This document shows, in pieces, positions 1 through 8,929 of a DNA stretch of 64,000 bases. Both the position numbers and the translations under genes were made by a program. Numbering within the stretch: position 1 is the first letter of the stretch; the number at the start of each line of letters is the position of its first letter. The stretch is taken from NCBI RefSeq assembly GCF_004146235.1, contig NZ_SELO01000001.1, forward strand, positions 248,001 through 312,000, read 5' to 3'. Below the pieces are notes generated by a model. That model was given only the letters and a program-made list of their open reading frames with translations. It made no database searches and was not told the DNA's origin. The stretch comes from Tropicimonas sp. IMCC6043. GTDB taxonomy: Bacteria; Pseudomonadota; Alphaproteobacteria; Rhodobacterales; Rhodobacteraceae.

Positions 1-71
1 TTCTGACGCGGCGGAAGGATCTGCTGGATCGGCTTTATGACGACGAAGATCCGGCGGTGGTGCTGGCATGA
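1..71 (+). CDS. 3' end of an unidentified protein (partial)
   Basis: The frame ending with the TGA at 69-71 is open to the left edge and reads as a charged, ordinary protein C-terminus (ending LYDDEDPAVVLA). Only about 22 residues are visible, too few for family assignment. A strong hairpin follows at 152-197, as expected after a transcription unit. The next gene on the same strand is a phenylpropanoid-type amidohydrolase, so a regulator or another enzyme of that pathway is possible, but this is a guess from position only. Confidence 0.45.
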   Translation, partial: LTRRKDLLDRLYDDEDPAVVLA

Positions 72-151
72 GCGCTCAACACTGCACCAACCGACGGCCG
101 TGCACCGGCCTTTGGAACGGAGAGCACCCAGCCCGGAGTCAAGGCGAAGCC

Positions 152-197
152 GCCGGGCGAGCGCCGGCCCGTTCCGGCGGGCCGGGACTCGCCCGGC
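152..197 (+). terminator. Nested GC-rich hairpin between the first partial gene and the amidohydrolase
   Basis: A 10-bp perfect inverted repeat (GCCGGGCGAG at 152-161 and its complement at 188-197) encloses a second 6-bp stem (CGCCGG 162-167 with CCGGCG 174-179). There is no U-tract after it, so it is not a textbook intrinsic terminator. It may end transcription of the upstream gene, stabilise the mRNA, or be a dispersed repeat. The rest of the 72-291 gap shows no gene. Confidence 0.4.
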
Positions 198-291
198 TCC
201 CGTTGCGCGCTTCTCGATTGCAACACTCGCCTCGGGCCGATCCCGCACGGCCCGACAGATTTCCCGATCATTCTCCCCTGAAGGACATCCC

Positions 292-1167
292 ATGGTCGAC
301 CTGACGAAAATCCGCGCCATCGACATCCACACTCATGCAGAAGAGCCCTGCGGCTGCCATGCCGATGACGGCTATGACGAGCTTCAGGCCACCATGGCGA
401 AGTATTTCCGCGCCCCCTGGGAGCATCCGCCGACGGTCCCTGAAACCGCCGCGCATTACCGCGCGCAGAACATCGCCGCGGTGATCTTTCCCGTCGATGC
501 CGAGCGCGAAACCGGTTACCGGCGCTACAAGAACGAGGAAGTGGCCGAGCTGGCCGCCGAGAATGACGACGTTCTCATCCCCTTCGCCTCCATCGACCCG
601 CACAAGGGCAAGCTGGGCGCCCGCGAGGCGCGCCGGCTGATCCGGGAGTTCGGCATCAAGGGGTTCAAGTTCCACCCCACGATGCAGGGCTTCTACCCCA
701 ACGATCGCATGGCCTACACCCTCTATGAGGCGATCGCCGAGGAGGGCGGAATCGCGCTCTTCCACACCGGCCAGACAGGCGTCGGCTCCGGCATGCGCGC
801 GGGCAACGGGATGCGGCTCAAGTATTCCAACCCGATGTACATGGACGACGTCGCCGTCGATTTCCCGGACATGAAGATCATCCTCGCGCACCCCTCCTTC
901 CCCTGGCAGGAGGAGGCGCTCGCCGTCGCCCAGCACAAACCGAATGTCTATATCGACCTCTCCGGCTGGTCGCCCAGGTATTTCCCCGACATCCTGGTGA
1001 AATACTGCAACTCGATCCTGCGGAAGAAAGTTCTCTTCGGCTCCGACTGGCCGATGATCACGCCCGAGCGGTGGCTGGCCGATTTCGAAGGGATCGCGAT
1101 CAAGGACGAGCTCCGCCCCGACATCATCAAAGGCAATGCGGCCCGCCTGCTCGGGCTCGCGACATGA
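292..1167 (+). CDS. Amidohydrolase-family (ACMSD-like) metal-dependent hydrolase, CouO-like
   Basis: This 291-aa protein has the metal-binding signature of the amidohydrolase_2 family: His-Thr-His at residues 13-15 (IDIHTH), FKFHP near 125-129, AHPSFPW in the middle and GSDWP near 250-254. An earlier in-frame start exists, but the upstream residues are arginine-rich junk and this ATG has GAAGGA before it. Family members include CouO, which cleaves the beta-ketoacyl-CoA formed from 4-hydroxycinnamate to release the benzoate. The 4-base overlap with an acyl-CoA dehydrogenase and the nearby pobA/pca genes fit a role in side-chain shortening of phenylpropanoids. The exact substrate is inferred; other decarboxylases of this family look similar. 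Confidence 0.75.
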   Translation: MVDLTKIRAIDIHTHAEEPCGCHADDGYDELQATMAKYFRAPWEHPPTVPETAAHYRAQNIAAVIFPVDAERETGYRRYKNEEVAELAAENDDVLIPFASIDPHKGKLGAREARRLIREFGIKGFKFHPTMQGFYPNDRMAYTLYEAIAEEGGIALFHTGQTGVGSGMRAGNGMRLKYSNPMYMDDVAVDFPDMKIILAHPSFPWQEEALAVAQHKPNVYIDLSGWSPRYFPDILVKYCNSILRKKVLFGSDWPMITPERWLADFEGIAIKDELRPDIIKGNAARLLGLAT

Positions 1168-2741
1168 AACCCTTTGCCGCGCCGCTCGATGACATTCTCT
1201 TCATCCTCGACCACGTTGCGCGGGCGACGGACCTGCCGGGCTATGACCCGGACCTGACACGCGAGATCGCGGGCCATTTCGCGACCTATGCCGAGGAGGC
1301 CATCGCGCCGCTCGACGAACCGGGGGACCGCCAGGGCTGCCGGCTTGAAGACGGCCGCGTGCGGATGCCGGACGGCTTTCCCGAGCTCTACCGCGACTAT
1401 GCCGAACAGGGCTGGCAGGGCCTGACCGTACCGGAGGAGTATGGCGGACAGGGGCTCGACGCGACGCTGCTGGCGGTGACGTCCGAGATCTTCACCGGCG
1501 CCAACCACAGCCTGCAGATGGTGACCGGCCTCGTTCCCGGCGCCGTGCGCACGCTTCTGGCCTTCGGCACCGAAGCACAGAAAGAAGCCTACGTTCCGCC
1601 GCTGGCCAGCGGCGAGGCGCTGGCGACCATGTGCCTGACCGAACCGGGCGCAGGCTCGGACCTTTCCCGCGTGCGCTGCAAGGCAGTTCAGGACGCCGAG
1701 GGCTGGCGGATCACCGGCGAGAAGATCTTCATCTCCGGCGGCGACCAGGACATGAGCGCGCGCATCCTGCATCTCGTGCTCGCACGCACTTCCGACGACG
1801 GCACCCGCGGCCTCTCGCTCTTCCTCTGCCCCTGCACGCGCGCCGACGGCAGCCGCAACGCCATTTCCGTGACCCGGATCGAAGAGAAGACCGGGCTCCA
1901 CGCCTCGCCCACCTGCCAGCTCGTCTTCGACGACGCCGAGGCGGAACTCATTGGCATGGAGGGCGCGGGACTCAAGGCGATGTTCACGATGATGAACCAC
2001 GCCCGCGCCGACGTGGCGCTCCAGGGCGTGGCCCACGCCGCCCGCGCCACCGACATCGCCCGCGCCTATGCCGCCGAGCGCATCCAGGGCCGCGGGCCGG
2101 ACGGAGCACCGGTCACCCTCGACGCCCATGCCGACGTGGCGCGGATGCTCGACGAGGCCGACGCGCTGGCGCTCGGTGGCCGCGCCATCGCGCATCTCGC
2201 CACCGTAACCATGGAGCGCGGCGAGGATCCCGACCTCGTGGAGATCCTGACGCCGATCGCCAAGGTGTATTGCACCGAGGCCGGCATCCGCGCTGCCGAT
2301 CTCGGGATCCAGGTGCTCGGCGGGTATGGCTATCTCTCCGAATACCGCGTCGAACAGACCTGGCGCGACGCCCGCATCACGGCGATCTACGAGGGCGCCA
2401 ACGGCATCCATTCACGTTCGCTGGTCTCGCGCCTGTTGCCCGGCGCCCCGGGCGATGCGCTGGAGCGGTTCCTCGCTGGCGAGAACTGCGCGGAAAGCCT
2501 CGTGCTCTGGCGCACAGCGCGACAGGATCTTACGGCCCGTGAGGACCCGAGCCCGGCCGCGCATGATTTCATGGCGCTAAGCGCGGAGGTGCTGCTCGAG
2601 GCGCTCTGGAACCGTATCCTCGGTGCGGCAGACAGCCATCCGGATCCAACGCGCATCCGCCGCCTTAGCGAGAAAGCGATTAATCGCGGACGGCTGCGGG
2701 CGGTGTTCCACGCGGGAGCCATCGCACAGAGCCTGTCCTGA
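1164..2741 (+). CDS. Acyl-CoA dehydrogenase (DmdC-like subfamily)
   Basis: This is a 525-aa FAD-dependent acyl-CoA dehydrogenase. It carries the family signature MCLTEPGAGSDLS near residues 155-167, the flavin and substrate segment QVLGGYGYLSEYRVEQ near 380-395, and the YEGANGIH motif, whose Glu near 410 is the expected catalytic base. The N-terminus (PLDDILFILDH) resembles the longer DmdC-type enzymes, which are usually near 590 aa, so the C-terminal domain is short here. The ATGA overlap with the amidohydrolase indicates coupled translation. A dehydrogenase is not needed for cinnamoyl-CoA but would be for dihydrocinnamoyl (phenylpropanoyl) CoA, which suggests a saturated side chain as substrate. 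That substrate is inference. Confidence 0.85.
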   Translation: MKPFAAPLDDILFILDHVARATDLPGYDPDLTREIAGHFATYAEEAIAPLDEPGDRQGCRLEDGRVRMPDGFPELYRDYAEQGWQGLTVPEEYGGQGLDATLLAVTSEIFTGANHSLQMVTGLVPGAVRTLLAFGTEAQKEAYVPPLASGEALATMCLTEPGAGSDLSRVRCKAVQDAEGWRITGEKIFISGGDQDMSARILHLVLARTSDDGTRGLSLFLCPCTRADGSRNAISVTRIEEKTGLHASPTCQLVFDDAEAELIGMEGAGLKAMFTMMNHARADVALQGVAHAARATDIARAYAAERIQGRGPDGAPVTLDAHADVARMLDEADALALGGRAIAHLATVTMERGEDPDLVEILTPIAKVYCTEAGIRAADLGIQVLGGYGYLSEYRVEQTWRDARITAIYEGANGIHSRSLVSRLLPGAPGDALERFLAGENCAESLVLWRTARQDLTAREDPSPAAHDFMALSAEVLLEALWNRILGAADSHPDPTRIRRLSEKAINRGRLRAVFHAGAIAQSLS

Positions 2742-2758
2742 CGTCGACTTCGGTTGAA

Positions 2759-2790
2759 GGCGCGGCGGCCTGCGGCCGCTGTTCCGCGCC
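2759..2790. repeat. 32-bp intergenic stem-loop repeat, copy 1
   Basis: GGCGCGG at 2759-2765 pairs with CCGCGCC at 2784-2790; the loop contains CGGCCTGCGGCC. A second copy with the same length, the same stem and the same first part of the loop lies at 7782-7813. Both are in intergenic DNA of the aromatic region, so this looks like a REP-like dispersed element, possibly with terminator or mRNA-stability effects. Here it lies between the convergent acyl-CoA dehydrogenase and pcaQ genes. Confidence 0.6.
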
Positions 2791-2842
2791 GTGGCGCCAG
2801 ACGCAAACCTCTGCTCCGGCTCCGAATCCACCGGCGCCCGCC

Positions 2843-3766
2843 TCACACCTCCAGCGCCGCCACCGCGTTCTTCACCGCTAGCCGGAAGACCTGTTCCACC
2901 GGCTTCGGCTGGCTGTCCGGCCGCGCCATCAGCCCGACCGGGCCTTTGGTGAGCGAGGTGTCGAACGGCAGACGCACGAGCGAGCCCTCGCTGATCTCCT
3001 TGGCCACCACCCCGGCGGAAATGATCCAGATCGCGTCGCAACTCCGGACATAGTTGCGGCCAAACGCGCCCGAGACGCTCTCGATCCGCCGCGGGATCTC
3101 GCCGACGCCATGCGCGATCATCACCCGCTCCACCAGCGGACGGATCGCCGAGGCTTCGGGCGGGTAGATCACCATCCACTCGCCGATCCGCCGCATGTCG
3201 GGATCCGCGAGCAACGGGTGGCCGGCGCGCACGACGAATTCGACATACTCGTCGTAGAGCTGCGTGAAGGGGATGCCCTTCATGGCTTCGGGCTGTCCGA
3301 GCCGGCCGATCACCAGATCGAGGCTGCCGCGGCGCAGAAGATCGAGCAGGTAACCGTGCGGTCCGTCGGTGATGCGCAGGTTCACCTCCGGCGCAAGCTC
3401 GAGAAACTCGCGCGCCACCTCGGGCATCAGCCGCGCCGCGACGCTCGGCAAGGCGCCGACCGAGAGGCTCAGCCTCTCGCCGCGCCCGACCTGCTGCACC
3501 CCGTCGATCCCCTGCTGCAGCGCCGCCACCGACATCTCGGCAAATTGCAGGAACACCTCTCCCTGCCGGGTGAGCGAGACGCCGGCGCGGTTGCGCAGGA
3601 GAAGAGAGGTGCCGAGGATCTCTTCCAGCTCCTTCAGCGTCTTGGAAATCGCCGGCTGCGTGAGAAACAGCCGCTCGGCCGCCCGCTTCATGCTCTTCTG
3701 GCGGACGATCTCCACGAAGCACTGGATATGGCGGAACTTGATGCGGCGGTCGATCACGGGTTTCAT
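2843..3766 (-). CDS. pcaQ: LysR-family regulator of the pca genes, PcaQ
   Basis: A 307-aa LysR regulator with an N-terminal winged helix (KFRHIQCFVEIVRQKSMKRA, then LFLTQPAISKTLKELE) and a C-terminal effector-binding domain. The IKFRHIQCF start and the position divergent from pobA-pcaDCHGB are typical of PcaQ, which activates protocatechuate genes in response to beta-carboxy-cis,cis-muconate or related intermediates. A TTG-initiated N-terminal extension to 3793 is possible, but PcaQ proteins normally begin just before the D/R-R-I-K-F-R segment, so the ATG at 3766 is chosen. It probably regulates the set starting at 3848. Confidence 0.85.
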   Translation of the reverse strand: MKPVIDRRIKFRHIQCFVEIVRQKSMKRAAERLFLTQPAISKTLKELEEILGTSLLLRNRAGVSLTRQGEVFLQFAEMSVAALQQGIDGVQQVGRGERLSLSVGALPSVAARLMPEVAREFLELAPEVNLRITDGPHGYLLDLLRRGSLDLVIGRLGQPEAMKGIPFTQLYDEYVEFVVRAGHPLLADPDMRRIGEWMVIYPPEASAIRPLVERVMIAHGVGEIPRRIESVSGAFGRNYVRSCDAIWIISAGVVAKEISEGSLVRLPFDTSLTKGPVGLMARPDSQPKPVEQVFRLAVKNAVAALEV

Positions 3767-3792
3767 TCCAAATTCGGCAATTAAGACCCGCA

Positions 3793-3808
3793 ATAACTCA
3801 TTTTACTT
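3793..3808. promoter_or_regulatory. Possible LysR (PcaQ) operator in the pcaQ-pobA divergent region
   Basis: The 81-bp divergent region is notably AT-rich. ATAACT-N4-TTACTT resembles the dyad reported for PcaQ (ATAACC-N4-GGTTAA) in half-site spacing and in the left half, but the right half matches poorly. The call rests mainly on position. Confidence 0.3.
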
Positions 3809-3847
3809 TTGATCTTCAAGAAATCATTCTGGCCTCGGGAGGACATT

Positions 3848-5017
3848 ATGCGCACACAGGTCTGTATCATCGGCGGTGGACCGTCGGGGCTCTTGCTCTC
3901 GCAACTCCTGCACCGAAAGGGGATCGACAGCATCGTTCTGGAGCGCAAGACGCGCGACTACGTGCTTGGACGGATTCGGGCGGGCATTCTCGAGACCGGC
4001 TTCGTCGAGCTGATGCGCGAGGCCGGCGTGGGTGAGCGGATGGACCGGGAATGCTTCATCCATGAGGGCACCGTCATCGCCTATGGCAACGAGGAATTCG
4101 GTATCTCCTTCCGCGAGCATTCCGGGCGGGACGTGGTCGTCTATGGCCAGACCGAGCTGACGCGCGACCTCTACGACGCGCGGGAGGCCGAGGGCGGCAA
4201 GCTCGTCTTCAATGTCGAGGATGTCGAAATTCACGATGCCGGAACGGGCTCCCCTTTCGTGACTTACCGGGTGGATGGCGCGGAGCAGCGCATCGACTGC
4301 GATTTTGTCGCCGGCTGCGACGGGTTCCACGGCGTCAGCCGGCAGACCATCCCGCTGACGGTCCGGCGCGAATACGAGAAGGTCTATCCCTTCGGCTGGC
4401 TCGGCATCCTGTCGGAAACCCCGCCGGTCCATGACGAGCTGATCTATTCCTGGTCCGAGCGGGGCTTCGCGCTTTGCTCGATGCGCAACGCCAACCTCAG
4501 CCGCTACTACATTCAATGCTCCTTGTCGGACAGCCCCGCCGACTGGTCCGACGCGGCCTTCTGGGAAGAGCTGAAGCGCCGCATCCCGGAGGCGCATGCC
4601 GACGTGCTCATCACCGGCCCGTCGATCGAAAAATCCATCGCGCCGCTCCGGAGCTTCGTCACCGAGCCGATGCGGTGGGGCCGGCTGTTCCTCTGCGGCG
4701 ACGCCGCCCACATCGTTCCGCCGACCGGCGCCAAGGGACTCAACACCGCCGCCTCGGATATCCACTATCTCTACCACGGGCTGGTTCAGTTCTACGAGGA
4801 GCGCGATGCCGAGGGGCTCGACCGCTATTCGGAAAAGGCGCTGGCGCGGATCTGGAAGGCGGAGCGCTTCAGCTGGGCCACGACAAACCTGCTCCACCGC
4901 TACCCGGACCAGTCGGAATTCGACCTGAAGATGCAGCGTGCGGAGATCGAGTTCCTCCGCTCGAGCGACGCCGCGCAGACGGTCTTTGCGCAGAACTATG
5001 TCGGGCTGCCCTATTGA
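3848..5017 (+). CDS. pobA: 4-hydroxybenzoate 3-monooxygenase
   Basis: This 389-aa flavoprotein hydroxylase converts 4-hydroxybenzoate to protocatechuate using FAD, NAD(P)H and oxygen. It shows the N-terminal dinucleotide fold IIGGGPSGL, the RAGILE segment of PobA, the CDGFHG (DG) motif near 154-159 and the FAD ribityl motif GDAAHIVPPTGAKGLNTA near 280-297. Length matches the family (about 390-395 aa). The ATG is preceded by GGGAGGA at a good distance; the in-frame upstream extension lacks conservation. It is the first gene of the rightward pob-pca set and its stop overlaps the pcaD start. Confidence 0.96.
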   Translation: MRTQVCIIGGGPSGLLLSQLLHRKGIDSIVLERKTRDYVLGRIRAGILETGFVELMREAGVGERMDRECFIHEGTVIAYGNEEFGISFREHSGRDVVVYGQTELTRDLYDAREAEGGKLVFNVEDVEIHDAGTGSPFVTYRVDGAEQRIDCDFVAGCDGFHGVSRQTIPLTVRREYEKVYPFGWLGILSETPPVHDELIYSWSERGFALCSMRNANLSRYYIQCSLSDSPADWSDAAFWEELKRRIPEAHADVLITGPSIEKSIAPLRSFVTEPMRWGRLFLCGDAAHIVPPTGAKGLNTAASDIHYLYHGLVQFYEERDAEGLDRYSEKALARIWKAERFSWATTNLLHRYPDQSEFDLKMQRAEIEFLRSSDAAQTVFAQNYVGLPY

Positions 5018-5805
5018 TGCGGATGATCGAGGCGAATGGCGTCGGGCTGCATGTCCGCGACGAGGGCGACCCTGCGGGCGCGCCGCTCGTCTTCGCCAAT
5101 TCGCTCGGCACGGATCTCAGGCTCTGGGACGCGATCCTGCCGCGCCTGCCGGCCGGGCTCCGCATCATCCGCCACGACACGCGCGGCCACGGGCTCTCGG
5201 ACTGTCCGGAGGCGCCCTACGCAATGGACGATCTGGTGACCGATGCCGAGGCGCTGCTCGACGCGCTCGACGTGACGGGCTGCGTCTTCGTCGGCCTCTC
5301 CCTCGGCGGGATGATCGGCCAGGGGCTCGCGGCACGGCGCCCCGACCTCGTCCGCGCCCTCGTGCTCTCGAACACCGCCGCCCGGATGGGGGACCCGGCC
5401 ATGTGGCACGCCCGCATCGCCAGCATCCGGGCCGGCGCGCTGGAGGCGGTGGCCGACGGTGTCCTCGACCGCTGGTTCGGCCCCGCCTTCCGCGCCCGGC
5501 CCGAGGCCGCAGCCTGGCGCAACATGATGACCCGAACCCCGCGCGAGGGCTATATCGGCTGCGCGGAGGCGATCGCCGCGGCGGACCTGAGCGAACCGAG
5601 CGCCGGTCTCTCGCTGCCTGTCCTCGGCATCGCCGGGTCGGAGGACGGCGCGAGCCCGCCGGAGCTGGTGGCCGGCACCGTCACCCGCATCCCCGGCGCG
5701 CGGCTGGAGATCATCGACCAGGCGGGGCACCTGCCCTGCGTCGAACGGCCGGAGATCTATGCCGGCCTGCTGACGGACTTCCTCGAGGAGATCAGACATG
5801 TCTGA
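5017..5805 (+). CDS. pcaD: 3-oxoadipate enol-lactonase
   Basis: An alpha/beta hydrolase of 262 aa that opens beta-ketoadipate enol-lactone to beta-ketoadipate. The nucleophile elbow is GLSLGG near residue 94 and the catalytic histidine is in QAGHLPCVE near the C-terminus; the HDTRGHG oxyanion-side motif is also present. The start ATG shares one base with the pobA stop (TGATG), and the end overlaps pcaC by 8 bases, so the three genes are translationally coupled. Gene order supports PcaD rather than a generic esterase. Confidence 0.93.
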   Translation: MRMIEANGVGLHVRDEGDPAGAPLVFANSLGTDLRLWDAILPRLPAGLRIIRHDTRGHGLSDCPEAPYAMDDLVTDAEALLDALDVTGCVFVGLSLGGMIGQGLAARRPDLVRALVLSNTAARMGDPAMWHARIASIRAGALEAVADGVLDRWFGPAFRARPEAAAWRNMMTRTPREGYIGCAEAIAAADLSEPSAGLSLPVLGIAGSEDGASPPELVAGTVTRIPGARLEIIDQAGHLPCVERPEIYAGLLTDFLEEIRHV

Positions 5806-6175
5806 GAAATACGAGGCCGGCATGTCCGTCCGCCGCAAGGTGCTGGGCGATGCGCATGTCGACCGTGCCGAGGCGGCAAAAACCGACTTTGACGCGCCGT
5901 TCCAGGAGCTTATCACCGAAAGCGCCTGGGGGACGGTCTGGGCTGGCGACGGCCTGAGCCTGCGCGAGCGCTCGATGCTGACTCTGGCGCTGCTGGCCGC
6001 CATGGGGAATTTCGAGGAGATCCCGATGCATATCCGCGCCACCGCGCGGACTGGCGCGAGCAAAAAGGACGTGCTGGAAGCCTTCCAGCATGTTGCGATC
6101 TATGCCGGCGTGCCGCGCGCCAACCACGCGCTGAAGCTCGCCAGGGAGACGTTCGAAGAGATGGAGAGGGAGTGA
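5798..6175 (+). CDS. pcaC: 4-carboxymuconolactone decarboxylase
   Basis: A 125-aa all-helical CMD-family protein of standard PcaC length. It contains the [18 protein letters not shown] helix and the [19 protein letters not shown] segment, with no CxxC, so it is a decarboxylase rather than an AhpD-type peroxidase. It turns gamma-carboxymuconolactone into beta-ketoadipate enol-lactone, the substrate of the overlapping upstream pcaD. The start is preceded by GAGGAGA. Confidence 0.94.
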   Translation: MSEKYEAGMSVRRKVLGDAHVDRAEAAKTDFDAPFQELITESAWGTVWAGDGLSLRERSMLTLALLAAMGNFEEIPMHIRATARTGASKKDVLEAFQHVAIYAGVPRANHALKLARETFEEMERE

Positions 6176-6212
6176 GCCGGCGCCAGCGCGCGGCCCCAGG
6201 AGGAGACAAGCG

Positions 6213-6932
6213 ATGCCGACACCAGCGGAATTCTACCAGCGCGACCGGGACTGGCACCCGCCCGCCAATACGCCCGTCTACAAGACGAGCGTCACCCGCT
6301 CGCCGCAATATGCGCTCCTGAGCCTGCAGCAGTCGGTAAGCGAGATCACCGGCCCGACCTTTGGCCACAACGACATCGACCCGATGGACCGTGACCTCAT
6401 CCACAACTACGCCAAGGATGGCAGCAGCGCGATCGGCGAGCGGATCATCCTGCACGGACGGGTGCTTGACGAGAACGCGCGGCCGATTCCGAACACGCTG
6501 GTCGAGATCTGGCAGGCCAATGCGGGCGGCCGCTACCGGCACAAGAAAGACACCTATCTCGCGCCGATCGACCCCAATTTCGGCGGCTGCGGGCGGACGC
6601 TCACCGACGAGAACGGCTACTATTTTTTCCGAACCGTGAAGCCCGGCGCCTATCCCTGGCGAAATTACGTGAACTCCTGGCGGCCGGCGCATATCCACAT
6701 GTCGATCTTCGGCACCGCCTTCTGCCAGCGGCTCATCACCCAGTGCTATTTCGAGGGCGACCCGCTGATCGAGAAATGCCCGATCGTCAACACGATCCCG
6801 GGCCTGCCGGCACAGGCGCAGCTCGTCGCGGCGCTCGACATGAACGCCTCCGTGCCGCTCGATTCCATCGCCTACAAGTTCGACGTCGTCCTGCGCGGCC
6901 GCCGCGCGACGCTGTTCGAAAACCGGCTCTGA
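6213..6932 (+). CDS. pcaH: Protocatechuate 3,4-dioxygenase, beta subunit
   Basis: A 239-aa intradiol dioxygenase subunit carrying the non-haem Fe(III) site. Tyr108, Tyr147, His160 and His162 fall where the four iron ligands of PcaH are expected (RYRHKK, AYPWRN, RPAHIH). It opens the protocatechuate ring to beta-carboxy-cis,cis-muconate together with PcaG. The start is supported by AGGAGG upstream, and pcaG follows after 11 bases. Confidence 0.97.
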   Translation: MPTPAEFYQRDRDWHPPANTPVYKTSVTRSPQYALLSLQQSVSEITGPTFGHNDIDPMDRDLIHNYAKDGSSAIGERIILHGRVLDENARPIPNTLVEIWQANAGGRYRHKKDTYLAPIDPNFGGCGRTLTDENGYYFFRTVKPGAYPWRNYVNSWRPAHIHMSIFGTAFCQRLITQCYFEGDPLIEKCPIVNTIPGLPAQAQLVAALDMNASVPLDSIAYKFDVVLRGRRATLFENRL

Positions 6933-6943
6933 GGGAGGGGAAC

Positions 6944-7636
6944 ATGGTGCAGAAACTCGACTACCTGAAGGAGACGCCCTCCCAGACCGCGGGGCCTTAC
7001 GTCCATATCGGGCTGGCGCCGGGCGCGGCCGGGTTCGACATCTACCGCCAGGAGCTCGGCTGGGACATTGCCGGGCCGAACGCGCGCGGCGAGCGCATCC
7101 GCGTCGAGGGCATCGTCATCGACGCCACCGGCTCTCCGATCAAGGACGTGATGCTCGAGGCCTGGCAGGCCAATTCCGAGGGCGTCTACGCTCATCCGGA
7201 GAGCCCTGGCGAGGTCGAGGAGGGATTCCGCGGCTGGGGCCGGGTGATCACCGATTTCGAGACCGGAGAATGGGGCTTCGACACCGTCAAGCCCGGCCCG
7301 GTTCCGGCGCGCGCGGAGATGGGCAGGTCCGTGCGGCCCGCCGCCGAGGAGGAACTGGTCGATACCTATGGCCGCGGCCATGCCGGCCTCCGGCAGATGG
7401 CACCGCATATCAATCTCTGGATCGTCGCCCGCGGCATCAATATCGGTCTCAACACCCGAATCTATTTCGACGACGAGGCGGAGGCCAACGCAAAGGACCC
7501 CGTGATCAACCTGATCGAATGGGAGCGCCGCCGCCGGACGCTGATCGCGAAGCGGACGATGCGCGACGGCATGCCGGTCTACCGTTTCGACATCAAGCTC
7601 CAGGGCGAGGACGAGACCGTCTTCTTCGACATCTGA
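6944..7636 (+). CDS. pcaG: Protocatechuate 3,4-dioxygenase, alpha subunit
   Basis: A 230-aa subunit related to PcaH (QTAGPYVHIGLAPG near the N-terminus, LEAWQANSEGVYAHP, then MAPHINLWIVARGINIGLNTRIYF). As in other alpha subunits, the iron-ligand set is not complete; the subunit shapes the active site with PcaH. Start ATG follows GAGGGAGGGG. It ends a tight pobA-pcaDCHG run; the next gene, pcaB, comes after a 221-bp gap containing a repeat hairpin. Confidence 0.95.
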   Translation: MVQKLDYLKETPSQTAGPYVHIGLAPGAAGFDIYRQELGWDIAGPNARGERIRVEGIVIDATGSPIKDVMLEAWQANSEGVYAHPESPGEVEEGFRGWGRVITDFETGEWGFDTVKPGPVPARAEMGRSVRPAAEEELVDTYGRGHAGLRQMAPHINLWIVARGINIGLNTRIYFDDEAEANAKDPVINLIEWERRRRTLIAKRTMRDGMPVYRFDIKLQGEDETVFFDI

Positions 7637-7781
7637 GGGACGGCGCCCGCCGGATTGACCGGCGGTCCCGTTCGGCGTCACATGGCCCGGATATCGACGC
7701 AAGCAAGGGGTCTCGGAGAGGTGATACGGATTTTGGTTCGTCCGTTCGGCCAACGGCCGGTTTCGTGCGCGGCCCGGCGAT

Positions 7782-7813
7782 GGCGCGGCGGCCTGCGGCC
7801 TTTACTCCGCGCC
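7782..7813. repeat. 32-bp intergenic stem-loop repeat, copy 2
   Basis: GGCGCGG at 7782-7788 pairs with CCGCGCC at 7807-7813. The first 19 bases are identical to copy 1 at 2759, and only the last part of the loop differs. It lies in the pcaG-pcaB gap and could attenuate read-through into pcaB or mark an mRNA processing point. Confidence 0.6.
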
Positions 7814-7857
7814 TGGACACGAACGATCAATCTGCGAAGCGATCCCGCGGAGGCTGC

Positions 7858-8919
7858 ATGACCCCCCTCGCCTATCCCGGCCACATCTTCGCGCCGCTCT
7901 TCTCCGATCCCGAGATCGAAGCTCTCTGGTCGCGCGATCGTTTCCTTGCAGAGTTCCTGAACTTCGAAATCGCCCTCGCCGGAGCGCTGGCGGAGGCCGG
8001 CGTCGTGCCGCCCGCAACCGCCGAGACCGCTGTGGCCCGAATGGCGACCTTCGTCGCCGATCCCGAGCGGATCGCCGCGTCGGTGCCGGTCGACGGCGTG
8101 CCGGTGCCGGATTTCGTCCGCCAGCTCAAGGCGCATGTCGGCGACGAGGGCCTGCCCGCGGTGCATCGCGGCGCCACAAGCCAGGACCTCGTCGACACCG
8201 CCATTGTGCGCATCCTGCGCGATGCCAATGCCCTTCTCGATGCCCGCCTTGGCGCGCTTGACGAAGGGTTCACTTCGCTCGATGCGCGTTTCGGCGACGC
8301 GCCTATGATGGGACGGACGCGGATGCAGGCCGCTCTGCCGATCCGGGTCTCCGACCGGCTGGCCGGCTGGCGGCTGTCTCTGGCGGAAGAGCGGGCCGGG
8401 CTCGGCGCACTTCGGACCCGGATCGAGATCCTGCAGTTTGGTGGCCCGGTCGGCAACCGTGCCGCGCTGGCGCCCCATGGCGATGCGGTGGCCGACGCCC
8501 TCGCCCGGCGGCTCGACCTCGGCAATCCCCCCCGCGCCTGGCACGCGGCGCGCGGATCGCTGGCGGAATATGCTGGCTGGCTCTCCCGCGTTACCGCGAC
8601 GCTCGGCAAGTTCGGGCAGGACATCGGCATGATGGCGCAACAGGGCGTGAACGAAGTGGCGATCGCCGGCGGCGGCGGCAGTTCGGCCATGCCGCACAAG
8701 CAAAACCCCGTCCGCGCCGAACTGCTCGTGACCCTCGCCCGGCACAACGCCGTGCTGCTGCCCGGCATGCATCAGGCGATGCTGCATGAACAGGAACGCT
8801 CGGGCGCCGCCTGGACGCTGGAATGGATGATCCTGCCGGCGATGGTCATGACGACTGGCCGGGCGCTCCTCACCGCCGCCGAACTTCAGGGTCAGATCAC
8901 GCGGCTCGGCGCGGTCTGA
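7858..8919 (+). CDS. pcaB: 3-carboxy-cis,cis-muconate cycloisomerase
   Basis: A 353-aa member of the fumarase/aspartase superfamily that forms gamma-carboxymuconolactone, the PcaC substrate. The superfamily signature SSAMPHKQNP lies near residues 278-287 in a glycine-rich loop, and HRGATSQDLVDT near 102-113 is the other substrate-binding block. The short length (no C-terminal extension as in the roughly 450-aa pseudomonad enzymes) is usual for alphaproteobacterial PcaB. The ATG has GGAGG six bases upstream; longer in-frame starts read through the repeat and are not credible. Confidence 0.94.
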   Translation: MTPLAYPGHIFAPLFSDPEIEALWSRDRFLAEFLNFEIALAGALAEAGVVPPATAETAVARMATFVADPERIAASVPVDGVPVPDFVRQLKAHVGDEGLPAVHRGATSQDLVDTAIVRILRDANALLDARLGALDEGFTSLDARFGDAPMMGRTRMQAALPIRVSDRLAGWRLSLAEERAGLGALRTRIEILQFGGPVGNRAALAPHGDAVADALARRLDLGNPPRAWHAARGSLAEYAGWLSRVTATLGKFGQDIGMMAQQGVNEVAIAGGGGSSAMPHKQNPVRAELLVTLARHNAVLLPGMHQAMLHEQERSGAAWTLEWMILPAMVMTTGRALLTAAELQGQITRLGAV

Positions 8920-8929
8920 TACGTCCCGG

